A DNA stretch of 64,000 nucleotides, taken from assembly GCA_037133915.1 (NCBI GenBank), contig JBAXND010000011.1, positions 1-64,000 of the forward strand, written 5' to 3'. The translations under genes and the position numbers were made by a program. The stretch's first letter is position 1. Each line of letters starts with the position of its first letter. Under the pieces are notes generated by a model that had not been told where the DNA came from, did no database searches, and saw only the letters and a list, made by a program, of their open reading frames with translations. Positions 45,837-53,976 of the stretch are shown one piece after another. Origin of the DNA: Bacteroidota bacterium (GTDB lineage Bacteria; Bacteroidota; Bacteroidia; Bacteroidales; CAIWKO01).

Positions 45837-46104
45837 GATTTCAGTAATTAGTTTATTAAATCAAATAAAAACTCTTTTGACCTGAACTATATTTAATACA
45901 ACTGTTCGGTAAAAAGTAACCTCACTGTGAAAGTTAACAAAAATATAAAAAAAAGACTGGGTAATCAAGTATTGAAGGGAAAAGTATAATTAAAATACTC
46001 ATCAACACAGCGAAAATACTGTTGTTTGCTTTGCTGTTGCAGAGTCGGGACTTTCAACTGTTAAATATCAGTCGTGCTTCAACAGTCACTTATGAGCATA
46101 TGTT
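45837..46104. other. Intergenic region upstream of the caspase operon
   Basis: Together with the following terminator this leaves 320 bases without a gene. Holds a minus-strand -7 box at 45938-45945 and nothing else I can support. Confidence 0.5.
45938..45945 (-). promoter_or_regulatory. -7 box TATTTTTG for the caspase operon
   Basis: Exact TAnnTTTG match on the minus strand, leader about 95 nt to the ATG at 45836. Confidence 0.45.
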
Positions 46105-46137
46105 AAAAAGGCACGACCAAAACTGTCGTGCCTTTTT
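46105..46137 (-). terminator. Rho-independent terminator
   Basis: Perfect 13-bp AAAAAGGCACGAC / GTCGTGCCTTTTT stem with a 7-nt loop, downstream of the first small secreted protein gene. Confidence 0.9.
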
Positions 46138-46156
46138 CCTGTTTAACAAAACCCTG

Positions 46157-46573
46157 TTATTCCCACAAATTCCATGTGTATTCATACTGGCAATCGAAAG
46201 TTGTAGGTCCCCATGTATATGTTCCGCCCACAGATTTGCCGTAAGCTTTGGTAGAGCCGGGATAAGCATAGGTGTAAGCTGTGGCATAAGCAGCAATGGT
46301 TCCCATCCAGTCACCGTCGATGTAAATATCAACTGCATACGGTGTGTAATTATTAATGTAAACATAGCAGAGTTCTCCTCTTGCTTTTTCTTTCATTGGG
46401 GCCTTGCTGTCGCCCACCGGCTTTTCGGTTTTGATGTTTGCATCGGCGCCGCGCGATTTTTCGTAAACTTTGGCGTTTTCTTTGATTTCTTTTTTCACTT
46501 TTACCTGTGCCTGAACAGGAGCAAACAGTGAGCCGGCAAATGCAATGAGTGCAACTAAAACTAACTTTTTCAT
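46157..46573 (-). CDS. Small secreted protein of unknown function, copy 1
   Basis: 138 residues; signal peptide MKKLVLVAL...APVQAQ. A charged segment (VKKEIKENAKVYEKSRGADA) is followed by a ~65-residue aromatic, beta-rich domain: CYVYINNYTPYAVDIYIDGDW, then GTIAAYATAYTYAYPGSTK, ending in TFDCQYEYTWNLWE. Two Cys may form a disulfide. The NNYTPY.VDIYIDG motif is familiar from small exported proteins of Bacteroidota, but function is unknown. Nearly identical to the next gene upstream on the same strand. Both have their own terminators. Confidence 0.8.
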   Translation of the reverse strand: MKKLVLVALIAFAGSLFAPVQAQVKVKKEIKENAKVYEKSRGADANIKTEKPVGDSKAPMKEKARGELCYVYINNYTPYAVDIYIDGDWMGTIAAYATAYTYAYPGSTKAYGKSVGGTYTWGPTTFDCQYEYTWNLWE

Positions 46574-46783
46574 ACTTCTTGGTTTTTGGTTAATAATTGT
46601 TTTATTTATCGATTTAAATTTTCAGGTGTTGATTTATTAGTAAATAATTCAACCCTGAAAAAGGTAACCGCACATTTAAAAAAATATCAAATAAATTATG
46701 AATGCCCTAATTGGTGGTCATTTCAGTTAAACTAAAAAATCAAGAAAAATATTTCGGGTGCGTATTTTCAAAAACCAGACCAA

Positions 46784-46814
46784 AAAAAAACCGTCGCATA
46801 AGCGGCGGTTTTTA
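46784..46814 (-). terminator. Rho-independent terminator
   Basis: AAAAACCGTCGC / GCGGCGGTTTTT stem (one wobble), 4-nt loop, T run on the minus strand. Confidence 0.88.
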
Positions 46815-46832
46815 CAATTATTTTTACAACGT

Positions 46833-47249
46833 TTATTCCCAGAGATTCCAGGTATATTCGTAAGCACAATCGAAGGTGGTGGGTCCCCATGTATAGGTAC
46901 CGCCAACTGATTTGCCATAAGCTTTTGTAGAGCCGGGATAAGCATAGGTATAAGCTGTTGAATATGCAGCTATAGTTCCCATCCAGTCGCCGTCAATGTA
47001 GATATCAATTGCATATGGTGTGTAATTGTTAACATAGATATAGCAGAGTTCGCCTCTTGCTTTTTCTTTCATGGGAGCTTTGGTGTCACCAACCGGCTTT
47101 TCTGATTTAATGTTTGCATCGGCGCCACGGGATTTTTCATAAACTTTCGCATTTTCTTTGATTTCTTTTTTCTGTTTCACCTGTGCTTGAACAGGGGCAA
47201 ACAATGAACCTGCGAATGCGATCAGAGCAATTAAAATTAATTTTTTCAT
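46833..47249 (-). CDS. Small secreted protein of unknown function, copy 2
   Basis: 138 residues, the same length as copy 1 and identical over most of it; differences are mainly conservative (QKKE for VKKE, SEK for TEK, TKA for SKA, IYV for VYI, CAYEY for CQYEY). Signal peptide ends APVQAQ. A -7 box lies ~72 nt upstream. DNA-level synonymous differences are many, so the duplication is not very recent and the protein is under purifying selection (inference). Confidence 0.8.
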   Translation of the reverse strand: MKKLILIALIAFAGSLFAPVQAQVKQKKEIKENAKVYEKSRGADANIKSEKPVGDTKAPMKEKARGELCYIYVNNYTPYAIDIYIDGDWMGTIAAYSTAYTYAYPGSTKAYGKSVGGTYTWGPTTFDCAYEYTWNLWE

Positions 47250-47801
47250 GTTGTTTAGGTTTTGGTTAATAGCTATTATTGAATTATTGATTGTTAAAAT
47301 GATTGATAAAATTTACAATGCAAAGGTAAGCTGTCGAATTAAAAAAAATGCTTCAGGAGGCAAATATAATAATTATTTGTTAACGCAAAAATTTGTTAAT
47401 TACAAGAACCGGACAGTTTACATTATATGCTGATTTTTATATTATTCGCTAAAAAAAGAAATAACGCGGATCAAAAATTCAAAGACAATCGTTATTATTT
47501 CATCACGAAAAACGCGAATGATATGGTAATCAGAAGGCTAACAAACTTATTACAAATAGCACAATCATTCTACATACAAAACACAAAGCTGAATTCGCAA
47601 TGTTTCGCATATGTTAATTTTAGACTTGTTAATGTGGTTTTCCTATTCATTTCATAAAAACATGATATAGTTCATCTTTAAAAAATTCTGCAAGGCTTCT
47701 TGCTAATTAAATCAAACATATTGGATAAAAAGGAGCATGAGAAGCACAAGAGATAGAAATCAATTCACACCTCAAAGCCTTCCCAAAACTTAGTAAAACA
47801 C
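47250..47801. other. Non-coding AT-rich stretch
   Basis: About 550 bases with no credible gene. It holds the minus-strand -7 box for the small secreted protein (47321-47328). Two short plus-strand frames here have no family-like features and are very rich in Asn, Ile and Phe, as expected from AT-rich DNA. Confidence 0.55.
47321..47328 (-). promoter_or_regulatory. -7 box TACCTTTG for small secreted protein copy 2
   Basis: Exact TAnnTTTG match on the minus strand, leader about 65 nt to the ATG at 47249. Confidence 0.55.
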
Positions 47802-47809
47802 TAACTTTG
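47802..47809 (+). promoter_or_regulatory. -7 box TAACTTTG for the TerC gene
   Basis: Exact TAnnTTTG match 25 nt before the ATG at 47835. Confidence 0.6.
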
Positions 47810-47834
47810 TGCCGGACAAATAAAAAACCTTTTC

Positions 47835-48578
47835 ATGTTTTACGAAATCCTTATCTCATTATTAACATTAGTCTCACTTGAAGTAGTTTTAGGTATTGAC
47901 AATATTGTTTTCCTTTCTATTCTGTCGGGGAAGCTACCGGCACACCAACAAAAAAAAGCAAGACGATACGGCCTTGTTTTAGCTATGTTTCTGCGGCTTG
48001 GGTTGCTATCTGTTATTTCATTGGTGATGCAGCTTAAGTCAGATTTGTTCACAATTTTCGGACAGGGCATTTCGGGTAAGGATATCATATTAATTCTGGG
48101 CGGCTTATTTCTTCTGTACAAAAGCGCTACAGAAATCTATCACAAGATGGAAGGAAAAGATGCCGTTGCACAAATGAAGTCGAGTCGTGCGGTTAGCTTT
48201 GCGAGCGTACTTGCGCAGATTCTCATAATGGATATGGTATTTTCTATTGATTCTATCGTAACTGCCATTGGAATGGCGAAGGTAGTATGGGTTATGTTTG
48301 CAGCCGTAGTCATTTCAGTAGTAATAATGTTGTTTGCGGCAGAACCCATCAGCAAATTTGTAAATACGCATCCGGCCTTTAAAATGCTGGCATTGTCATT
48401 TCTTTTTCTCATTGGTTTTGCATTGCTTGGTGAAGGATTTGGACTCGAGATTCCGAAAGGCTACATTTATTTTTCAATGGCTTTTGCTTTGTTAGTAGAC
48501 TTATTACAGATGCGGATGAATAAGAACCATCATCCGCAAATAAAACCGGATGGCAAAGAATCTGATTCAAAATCGTGA
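47835..48578 (+). CDS. TerC family integral membrane protein
   Basis: 247 residues with seven hydrophobic segments. TerC/Alx signatures: LEVVLGIDNIVFLSIL near residue 15, with acidic GIDN in the membrane, and the repeat ILIMDMVFSIDSIVTAIGM near 130. Family members export metal ions, notably manganese, sometimes to supply exoenzymes. It ends in a His/Lys/Ser-rich cytoplasmic tail (NKNHHPQIKPDGKESDSKS). No ter resistance genes are adjacent, so tellurite resistance is not implied. Confidence 0.92.
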   Translation: MFYEILISLLTLVSLEVVLGIDNIVFLSILSGKLPAHQQKKARRYGLVLAMFLRLGLLSVISLVMQLKSDLFTIFGQGISGKDIILILGGLFLLYKSATEIYHKMEGKDAVAQMKSSRAVSFASVLAQILIMDMVFSIDSIVTAIGMAKVVWVMFAAVVISVVIMLFAAEPISKFVNTHPAFKMLALSFLFLIGFALLGEGFGLEIPKGYIYFSMAFALLVDLLQMRMNKNHHPQIKPDGKESDSKS

Positions 48579-48583
48579 TGCAA

Positions 48584-48602
48584 TAACCGCCAGAAGCGGT
48601 TA
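48584..48602 (+). terminator. Weak hairpin after the TerC gene
   Basis: TAACCGC-CAGAA-GCGGTTA, a 7-bp perfect stem without a T run; tentative. Confidence 0.35.
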
Positions 48603-48696
48603 AATAACCGGCAGATTATTGCAGACAGATAAATAATTTATCGAATTCGGCTTGGAACAATCAAGATGTTCAAAATGCTTTTTCAGTGGCTTTGTG

Positions 48697-48704
48697 TATA
48701 TTTG
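48697..48704 (+). promoter_or_regulatory. Possible -7 box TATATTTG upstream of the sigma factor gene
   Basis: Exact TAnnTTTG match, but 108 nt before the ATG at 48813, so weaker support. Confidence 0.35.
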
Positions 48705-48812
48705 TGGATAATAAAAATTGAAAATCCAGTAGAATTAAAAACTGATACTCTCCGTTTCTAAAAAAATATTTTAAAATAGCGGGTACTTTTTAACCGCGAA
48801 ACCTATACACCC

Positions 48813-49391
48813 ATGAATCAACTGAATGAAGAAAAGTTAATTGATGATTTCAGAAAGCATGACATCGGGTCGCTTAAATTTCTTTACCAGGAGTACCGTA
48901 AAGATTTTGTCAAGTGGGCATCTTTCAAATACACTATTGGTGAGGAAGAAGCTGCAGATGTTTATTCGGATGCAGTTATCGATGTCTACCATAACATTGT
49001 AAACGGGAGATATCAGAAGTCAAGTAATGCATCCCTGAAGTCATATTTGTACGAGGTTGGTAAGAATAAAATATTGAATATTCTGAATAAAAACAGGATC
49101 TCTGAAACACACTTAAAAATAATATACAGCCGGTCCGACAGTTCTTATAATCTTGAAACAGGCAAAAATGCCGAAATGGTGGAGAAAGTTAAAGAGCTGA
49201 TGAACTTGATAGATCAGAAATGCAGAAAGGTACTAACACTTTATTATTTTCACAGCCTTTCAATGGATATGATTGCGAAAGAAATGGATTTTAAAAATGA
49301 TGATGTTGCAAAAAATAAAAAATTAAAATGTTTTAAACGACTGCAGGCATTAGTTTTTGAACGATTCAAAAGAACTGATTTTTTTGAATAA
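48813..49391 (+). CDS. ECF-type RNA polymerase sigma factor
   Basis: 192 residues. Region 2-like helices ~15-90 (IGSLKFLYQEYRKDFVKWA, EEAADVYSDAVIDVYHNI, SLKSYLYEVGKNKILN) and a region 4-like helix-turn-helix at ~120-185 (KVLTLYYFHSLSMDMIAKEM, KNKKLKCFKRLQALVFERF). No region 3. Likely activates a small regulon in response to an envelope signal. It is 11 bp upstream of an anti-sigma candidate on the same strand. Target promoters are unknown; the neighbouring CHAT operon is an obvious candidate. Confidence 0.85.
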   Translation: MNQLNEEKLIDDFRKHDIGSLKFLYQEYRKDFVKWASFKYTIGEEEAADVYSDAVIDVYHNIVNGRYQKSSNASLKSYLYEVGKNKILNILNKNRISETHLKIIYSRSDSSYNLETGKNAEMVEKVKELMNLIDQKCRKVLTLYYFHSLSMDMIAKEMDFKNDDVAKNKKLKCFKRLQALVFERFKRTDFFE

Positions 49392-49402
49392 AACTACGGT
49401 TT

Positions 49403-50131
49403 ATGGAAATGGAACTACACGATATTTTTGATAATTTCATCGGCGGTAAAATGGACGCAGCCCAACATGCGGAATTTGAAGCACGACTGGAAGGTGACGA
49501 GCAGTTCAGGAAAGAGTATGTCCGTCATATCTGTATGGTCGAAGGAATAAGCCAGTATGAAAGAGAGCGCCTGAAACTATTTCTCGCCGGAAACAAGACG
49601 GACAGTAACGAAAAAAAAGGGGGACCAACACGTTCATTAAAAATTCTTTTTGCAATTGCAGCCGTGCTGTTCCTGTTGCTCATCCCCAGTTTTGTCATTT
49701 ACAAAAATATTCGATTCCCGATAAGAATTTACAAACAGTTTTATTATGATGACCCCGGATTGCCAGTAGTAATGGGCACTTCAAAAAATCACCTGCTTGA
49801 CGAAGCCATGATTGAGTATAAGGATAAAAATTATACCGTTGCTCAGGCTAAACTTGAAAACATCGCTTCGCAAACACCGGCTACCGATACGCTCAATTAT
49901 TATCTTGGCATATGTTACCTGCAGTCTAATCAATCAGAAAAAGCTATCAGCACGTTTATACAGATAACGAATGTGGCATCGCCTTACTATTACTTATCAA
50001 AGTATTATACAGGTCTTGCATACATTAAATTGCGTGATTATTCTCAGGCTCAGGACGCTCTGACCGAAGTATTGAAATGTGGTGATTGCTTTATTGCTTC
50101 GAAAGCCAAAGCACTGATAAAAGAATTATAG
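49403..50131 (+). CDS. Membrane anti-sigma candidate with periplasmic TPR domain
   Basis: 242 residues. N-terminal cytoplasmic part (~1-75) has a DNFIGGKMDAAQHAEFEARL motif, like the anti-sigma helix that grips the sigma factor, without zinc-binding His/Cys. One transmembrane helix at ~80-100. The C-terminal ~120 residues outside the membrane form about three TPR units (LLDEAMIEYKDKNYTVAQAK, YLGICYLQSNQSEKAISTF, YTGLAYIKLRDYSQAQDAL). I infer that it senses a periplasmic protein through its TPRs and releases the sigma factor. Start is set by spacing to the sigma gene. A bidirectional terminator follows. Confidence 0.82.
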   Translation: MEMELHDIFDNFIGGKMDAAQHAEFEARLEGDEQFRKEYVRHICMVEGISQYERERLKLFLAGNKTDSNEKKGGPTRSLKILFAIAAVLFLLLIPSFVIYKNIRFPIRIYKQFYYDDPGLPVVMGTSKNHLLDEAMIEYKDKNYTVAQAKLENIASQTPATDTLNYYLGICYLQSNQSEKAISTFIQITNVASPYYYLSKYYTGLAYIKLRDYSQAQDALTEVLKCGDCFIASKAKALIKEL

Positions 50132-50137
50132 TTCTAT

Positions 50138-50175
50138 AAAAAAGCCCCGTAACATAATAGTTAACGGGGCTTTTC
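50138..50175. terminator. Bidirectional Rho-independent terminator
   Basis: AAAAGCCCCGT / ACGGGGCTTTT stem (11 bp), with A and T tracts on both sides. It serves the anti-sigma gene on the plus strand and the microprotein gene on the minus strand. Confidence 0.88.
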
Positions 50176-50189
50176 CTGACAAGGTATTA

Positions 50190-50285
50190 TTAGCTTTTCT
50201 TTGCCTTTTTGGCGTCCCTTTTTTCTTTCAGGGTCTTGGTCGCTTTTTTCTTGTCTTCTTTTTTAACGGTTTTTTCTTTTCCCAT
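50190..50285 (-). CDS. 31-residue lysine-rich microprotein
   Basis: A short frame, ATG at 50285 and stop TAA at 50190-50192, encoding MGKEKTVKKEDKKKA and then TKTLKEKRDAKKAKKS. Thirteen of 31 residues are Lys, with no Cys, aromatic residue or hydrophobic stretch; probably helical and disordered when free. It is followed within 15 bp by a strong terminator, which supports expression. Similar Lys-rich MGKEK-type small proteins occur in Bacteroidota, from memory. Nucleic-acid or ribosome binding is a guess. It sits 45 bp after the CHAT gene on the same strand. Confidence 0.6.
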   Translation of the reverse strand: MGKEKTVKKEDKKKATKTLKEKRDAKKAKKS

Positions 50286-50330
50286 GGTACATTCTATTTA
50301 GGTTAGACTCACTTATTTCTGATTGTAAAA

Positions 50331-52316
50331 TTACACAAACCTTTTTGATTTCGTACCCTGTCGCCTTCTAAAAATAACAAATATCGAAAAAGAGATTGCG
50401 ATAAACAAAACAGCTGAACCTAAAACCAGCGTTTTGGGCAGGGCCCGTCGTTCACTTTCAAAAGTAAATGGGCGACAATCGCCACTAGCAAGCAGCCCTG
50501 CCCAATAATAAGGATCGGCGCCGATTTCGTTGGCAGCTTCAAGGTAGGTCAATTGTGCATGCTGCAGAGCCCTGTCAATGGAAATGCCTTTCTGTAATGC
50601 TGTATAAAAATTCAGCATCAGTTGGTTCGTTGCCTTTTCATCTACTTCCCACAACGTAAAAATAAGCGAAGGACAACCGGCATAGCTAAATCCCATAGAA
50701 ATACCTGAAATGCCATCGCATCGGCGAAAGGTTCCAAAACCTGTCCGGCAACTGGCAAGCACCACCAACGATGCTTTTGCATTCGTCCCCACCAAATCAT
50801 ACGCATAAAGATAGGCATCACGCTTGAGCGTATCTCCGACAATTTCTTTGGCAAAAACAATTCTTGAATTCATTGCATCATCATCATTAAACAGCGTATG
50901 TGCTGCAATATGAATAATGCCCTGTTCAGAAAAACTTTTTCGAAAAGCGCTAATATTGGCGCTTTCGCCGAGATAAAAATTACCTCTGAACATTTTCTTA
51001 AGTTCACCTGCCAACTCGCCTGACCAGCGTTGCTCAGACAATTGTGAATACACAGAATCAGGTTGTGTTGTTCTAATTCTATTTGATTTTGCTTTCAGAC
51101 TTTCATTATACAAAGGCGCCAAAAAGTGAAAGGAAGGCTTTGTGCGGCTTTCGGAACGGTACATATTCAAAATTAAAGCCGTAGCAGAAGGAGAATACGA
51201 AAATGAGAAATACCGTACAAGATAATCGAGACTTTTATAGTCGGATTTTTTCTCTTCTTTAGCACGCGTCAGGCATCCGAAAGGAAGGTAGCTCAGCAAG
51301 CCGTCGGGGACAACAATAACGCGGCTGAGGCCACTGAGAATAAGTTCAGCGGGTTTGAACAAAAGGTCATATAAACGTGAGGAATATTTCCTGAATCTCA
51401 TAAAATCATGCCCGATAATTGCCTGCTGGAAGGATAATATCAAGCTGTCAGGGCAGTCTTTCCGCGAAGTTCTGATGATAGCTTCCTGCTTGCCTGTAAT
51501 TATAAATAGATAGATTGTAGAGTCACCACAAAAATATTCCATAAGTGCAGAAGAATCGCCGATAAGTTGTTTTCGGACATTATCGGCAGCCGTAAAATCA
51601 CGGCGGTTCATCATCCCAAGATAGGCAGGATACTTATTGTAAATGTAACACGAAAGCGAGTCGTTGCGCTGCTGAAGAGATGCCAGAGTATCGTTAATTT
51701 TTTTCAGGCAGGCCGCATCCGATGCCGATGATTTCATATGCGCATAGCGCAGCTGACACTTTTCAAGGTCGGCTGAAAGCCCGTTAAACTTATCAGATAA
51801 CCACTTCGGAACTCCAGCCATAGCGGTCGCACCGGAATTCCGCAAGGCTTCAACCACACGCAAATTCTTACTTTTCTCGGCAAGTATGAAGGCCTGGTCA
51901 AAGTAATCCTTCTTGCCATTAACAGCGTACATTCTATATGCAATTGAAATTGCATGTTCATACACCGGAAAAACAAAACGTGATAGTGTAATCCGTGACC
52001 CGCTGTTCCTGAATTCCATTAAGAGTGTATCAACAAATCCAATCACATTCATTTCTGCAGCAAACGAAAATTCCAGAAATCCGGGTGAACAAAGAGATGC
52101 AGAAGGTAACAGCTTCATTGCCGAAAGGTAATAGTTGAATGCATTCAGATTTCGGCCGGCCGATTTTTCACTGGAAGCAAGCTCCTGCAGATGCAATACC
52201 TTCTGCTGCACATCAAGTTCAGATGAGCGCCATGCTACAGCCTTACTCTGCGGAAATGCCACGCAAGGAAAAACAAAAATCGCAATGAATAATATTATTT
52301 TTGCAAACCTGCCCAT
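50331..52316 (-). CDS. Exported, membrane-anchored CHAT-domain peptidase
   Basis: 661 residues. A signal sequence at 1-23, a helical TPR-like region (~30-240), and a CHAT (caspase HetF-associated with TPRs) domain at ~330-615: VPDGLLSYLPFG, IHIAAHTLFND with His473, VVLASCRTGFG with Cys523, FTLWEVDEKAT and DPYYWAGLLASGD. A helix at 630-649 and a basic end (RRRQGTKSKRF) anchor the C-terminus with the catalytic part outside the cytoplasm. Last full gene of a CHASE2 - FecR-like - PPC-like - CHAT operon. Possibly cleaves an envelope protein; substrate unknown. Confidence 0.88.
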   Translation of the reverse strand: MGRFAKIILFIAIFVFPCVAFPQSKAVAWRSSELDVQQKVLHLQELASSEKSAGRNLNAFNYYLSAMKLLPSASLCSPGFLEFSFAAEMNVIGFVDTLLMEFRNSGSRITLSRFVFPVYEHAISIAYRMYAVNGKKDYFDQAFILAEKSKNLRVVEALRNSGATAMAGVPKWLSDKFNGLSADLEKCQLRYAHMKSSASDAACLKKINDTLASLQQRNDSLSCYIYNKYPAYLGMMNRRDFTAADNVRKQLIGDSSALMEYFCGDSTIYLFIITGKQEAIIRTSRKDCPDSLILSFQQAIIGHDFMRFRKYSSRLYDLLFKPAELILSGLSRVIVVPDGLLSYLPFGCLTRAKEEKKSDYKSLDYLVRYFSFSYSPSATALILNMYRSESRTKPSFHFLAPLYNESLKAKSNRIRTTQPDSVYSQLSEQRWSGELAGELKKMFRGNFYLGESANISAFRKSFSEQGIIHIAAHTLFNDDDAMNSRIVFAKEIVGDTLKRDAYLYAYDLVGTNAKASLVVLASCRTGFGTFRRCDGISGISMGFSYAGCPSLIFTLWEVDEKATNQLMLNFYTALQKGISIDRALQHAQLTYLEAANEIGADPYYWAGLLASGDCRPFTFESERRALPKTLVLGSAVLFIAISFSIFVIFRRRQGTKSKRFV

Positions 52317-52337
52317 AGTGAAAGTAAAAGTAGGGCT

Positions 52338-53021
52338 TTAATTTGTCATGAGCAAGCAATCATTATCGCTATTGCCTTTGTTTCTGATTTCAATTTTATA
52401 TACGCCTGTATTCTTCGGATTGAAGGTGCTGTAACATTTATCCGAGCGTCCTTTATCTGACACAATCAACGCACCTTTATCGTTGTAAATATAAAGGTCC
52501 ACCATTTCCGATTTGTAAGGAATAACAAATACTTCAGCAATTTCATTTCCATTGAATGTTGTTGTCAGGGTGACTGAAGCATTCTTTTTTACGGTATATT
52601 CCTGAACAAACGGACTGTATTTCCGTCCCCGGTCTTTTGAATTCACAGCCAGTAACTTTTGCTGAACCCGCTCAATAAGATTTTTAATCAGGGTATCATT
52701 TCCACTCATAGATAAGGCATCATTTAGTAAGCCGGGGATGTCTGTTAATTTATTCTGTCTGCCGTGAGTATAAGTGTTGATGCTGTCATTGTTTTCATTT
52801 GAAGGCTTGAATTGCCCGGCGGCAGGGTGATCTGCCAATATCATCGCTGCCGATATCAGCACAACGGGTTGTTTTGTCTCATATCCATATTTAATCATCT
52901 GATAAGCCAGTGCCACATATCCTGCTTCATCGCGGAACACGCCACTATCCTGAGCACGACAAGCGCCCAGCCAGACTATCATTATCAACACTGTGATTGT
53001 TATTCTTTTTCGCATTCTCAA
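52338..53021 (-). CDS. Exported protein with PPC-like C-terminal domain
   Basis: 227 residues. Signal sequence with WLGAC, a possible lipobox at about Cys21. Residues ~25-130 are helical. The last ~90 residues look like a bacterial pre-peptidase C-terminal (PPC) sandwich: SVTLTTTFNGNEIAEVFVIP, VDLYIYNDKGALIVSDKG, STFNPKNTGVYKIEIRNKG. PPC domains usually ride on secreted proteases, so a separate copy beside the CHAT gene suggests a binding or chaperone subunit. 21 bp before the CHAT gene, 3 bp after the upstream gene. Confidence 0.75.
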   Translation of the reverse strand: MRMRKRITITVLIMIVWLGACRAQDSGVFRDEAGYVALAYQMIKYGYETKQPVVLISAAMILADHPAAGQFKPSNENNDSINTYTHGRQNKLTDIPGLLNDALSMSGNDTLIKNLIERVQQKLLAVNSKDRGRKYSPFVQEYTVKKNASVTLTTTFNGNEIAEVFVIPYKSEMVDLYIYNDKGALIVSDKGRSDKCYSTFNPKNTGVYKIEIRNKGNSDNDCLLMTN

Positions 53022-53024
53022 TTA

Positions 53025-53963
53025 CTATTTCAAATATTTTTTCGCTTCCGTTGTTTTGCCGGTGCGTGCAAGAAAAAGCGCATACATATTACTGTATCCC
53101 GCATTATCCGGAGCAAGCGCTATTGCACGAAGATAACAGGCTCCGGCTTCATCATATAAATTATATTTTTCATAAAAAGAAGCCAAAACAATCTGATTCA
53201 TATCTTCCGGTAAATTAAGTCCTGCCTTGAGTTCCGTAAGTTGCTGTTCCATCTGGGATTGTTCGTCGGAAGGCATCACTCTGAAGGAAAACCGTGCACA
53301 GTTAGGATCTCCTTCAGGATAAACCGTCCAATAATAGGTACTGCCCGGCTTCAGGAAAAATGAAGATGCGGAAATAGTCAGGTCAACCTTTTCGGAATAA
53401 ATTTTCAACAATTCGGGACCACCGTCATCGGTATTGTACAGAACGAATTCGTATCGTCCGGAAGAAGCCGGCTCCCAGTCGAACCGTATTTCGCCCGAGT
53501 CAATAGCAGAGCCAAAAGGCGGATTTACCATAATGGGCTGACGGCAGCCTCTGTTCACGACACCTTTATCGCGCATATGCGAACGGCTGTACTCATCAAG
53601 GTCGGAATGTTCGGAATTGAGTTCTTCCCAAACATATGAAAGGTAAGCCGAAACAACACTTTTGTCGGGATTGGAATTGACTGAAGATAGCAATTCACTA
53701 ACCAGATACGTTTTTGCAACATTTAACTTCACCGAAGCTCCGCTTTTGTGAATCAGAACCAGTTCTGCTCCTGCAGACAATTTGACCCTGTCGCCTTTGT
53801 TCAGTGCACCACCAACGGCAGAAATAACAACTGGTGTTTTTGGTCTGGCAGCAGTATATATTTCTGAGGTTCCTTTAAAATAGAAAATCCTGAAATCAGC
53901 ATCCTGCGCCTTCACAGGAATGACCAGAAAAATGGATACGACAATTAACAATAGAGTTCTCAT
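53025..53963 (-). CDS. Exported FecR-like/TPR-like protein of the CHAT operon
   Basis: 312 residues. Start 53963 gives a clean signal peptide (MRTLLLIVVSIFL..PVKAQ) and a 13-bp spacer to the CHASE2 stop; a frame to 54014 would overlap that gene. Residues ~25-105 resemble a FecR-type beta domain (IYTAARPKTPVV, LNKGDRVKLSAGAELVLIHK, GASVKLNVAKTYLV). A fibronectin-like piece follows (IRFDWEPASSGRYEFVLY, STYYWTVYPEGD), then a C-terminal TPR-like pair (YNLYDEAGACYLRAIALAPD). Periplasmic adaptor is my inference. Confidence 0.72.
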   Translation of the reverse strand: MRTLLLIVVSIFLVIPVKAQDADFRIFYFKGTSEIYTAARPKTPVVISAVGGALNKGDRVKLSAGAELVLIHKSGASVKLNVAKTYLVSELLSSVNSNPDKSVVSAYLSYVWEELNSEHSDLDEYSRSHMRDKGVVNRGCRQPIMVNPPFGSAIDSGEIRFDWEPASSGRYEFVLYNTDDGGPELLKIYSEKVDLTISASSFFLKPGSTYYWTVYPEGDPNCARFSFRVMPSDEQSQMEQQLTELKAGLNLPEDMNQIVLASFYEKYNLYDEAGACYLRAIALAPDNAGYSNMYALFLARTGKTTEAKKYLK

Positions 53964-53976
53964 GCAATAGCCAATT

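Noticed and set aside
46022..46531. 169-residue plus-strand frame opposite the small secreted protein gene
   Set aside because: It is antisense to a gene with signal peptide, terminator and a conserved paralogue; its Cys/Phe-rich sequence is a shadow.
47427..47657. 76-residue plus-strand frame in the AT-rich spacer
   Set aside because: Composition (Asn, Phe, Ile, Lys) is that of AT-rich non-coding DNA, no similarity to anything known, no promoter box or hairpin around it.
47835..48578. Tellurite resistance locus
   Set aside because: TerC-type proteins are mostly metal exporters; no terA, terB, terD, terE or terZ gene is nearby.
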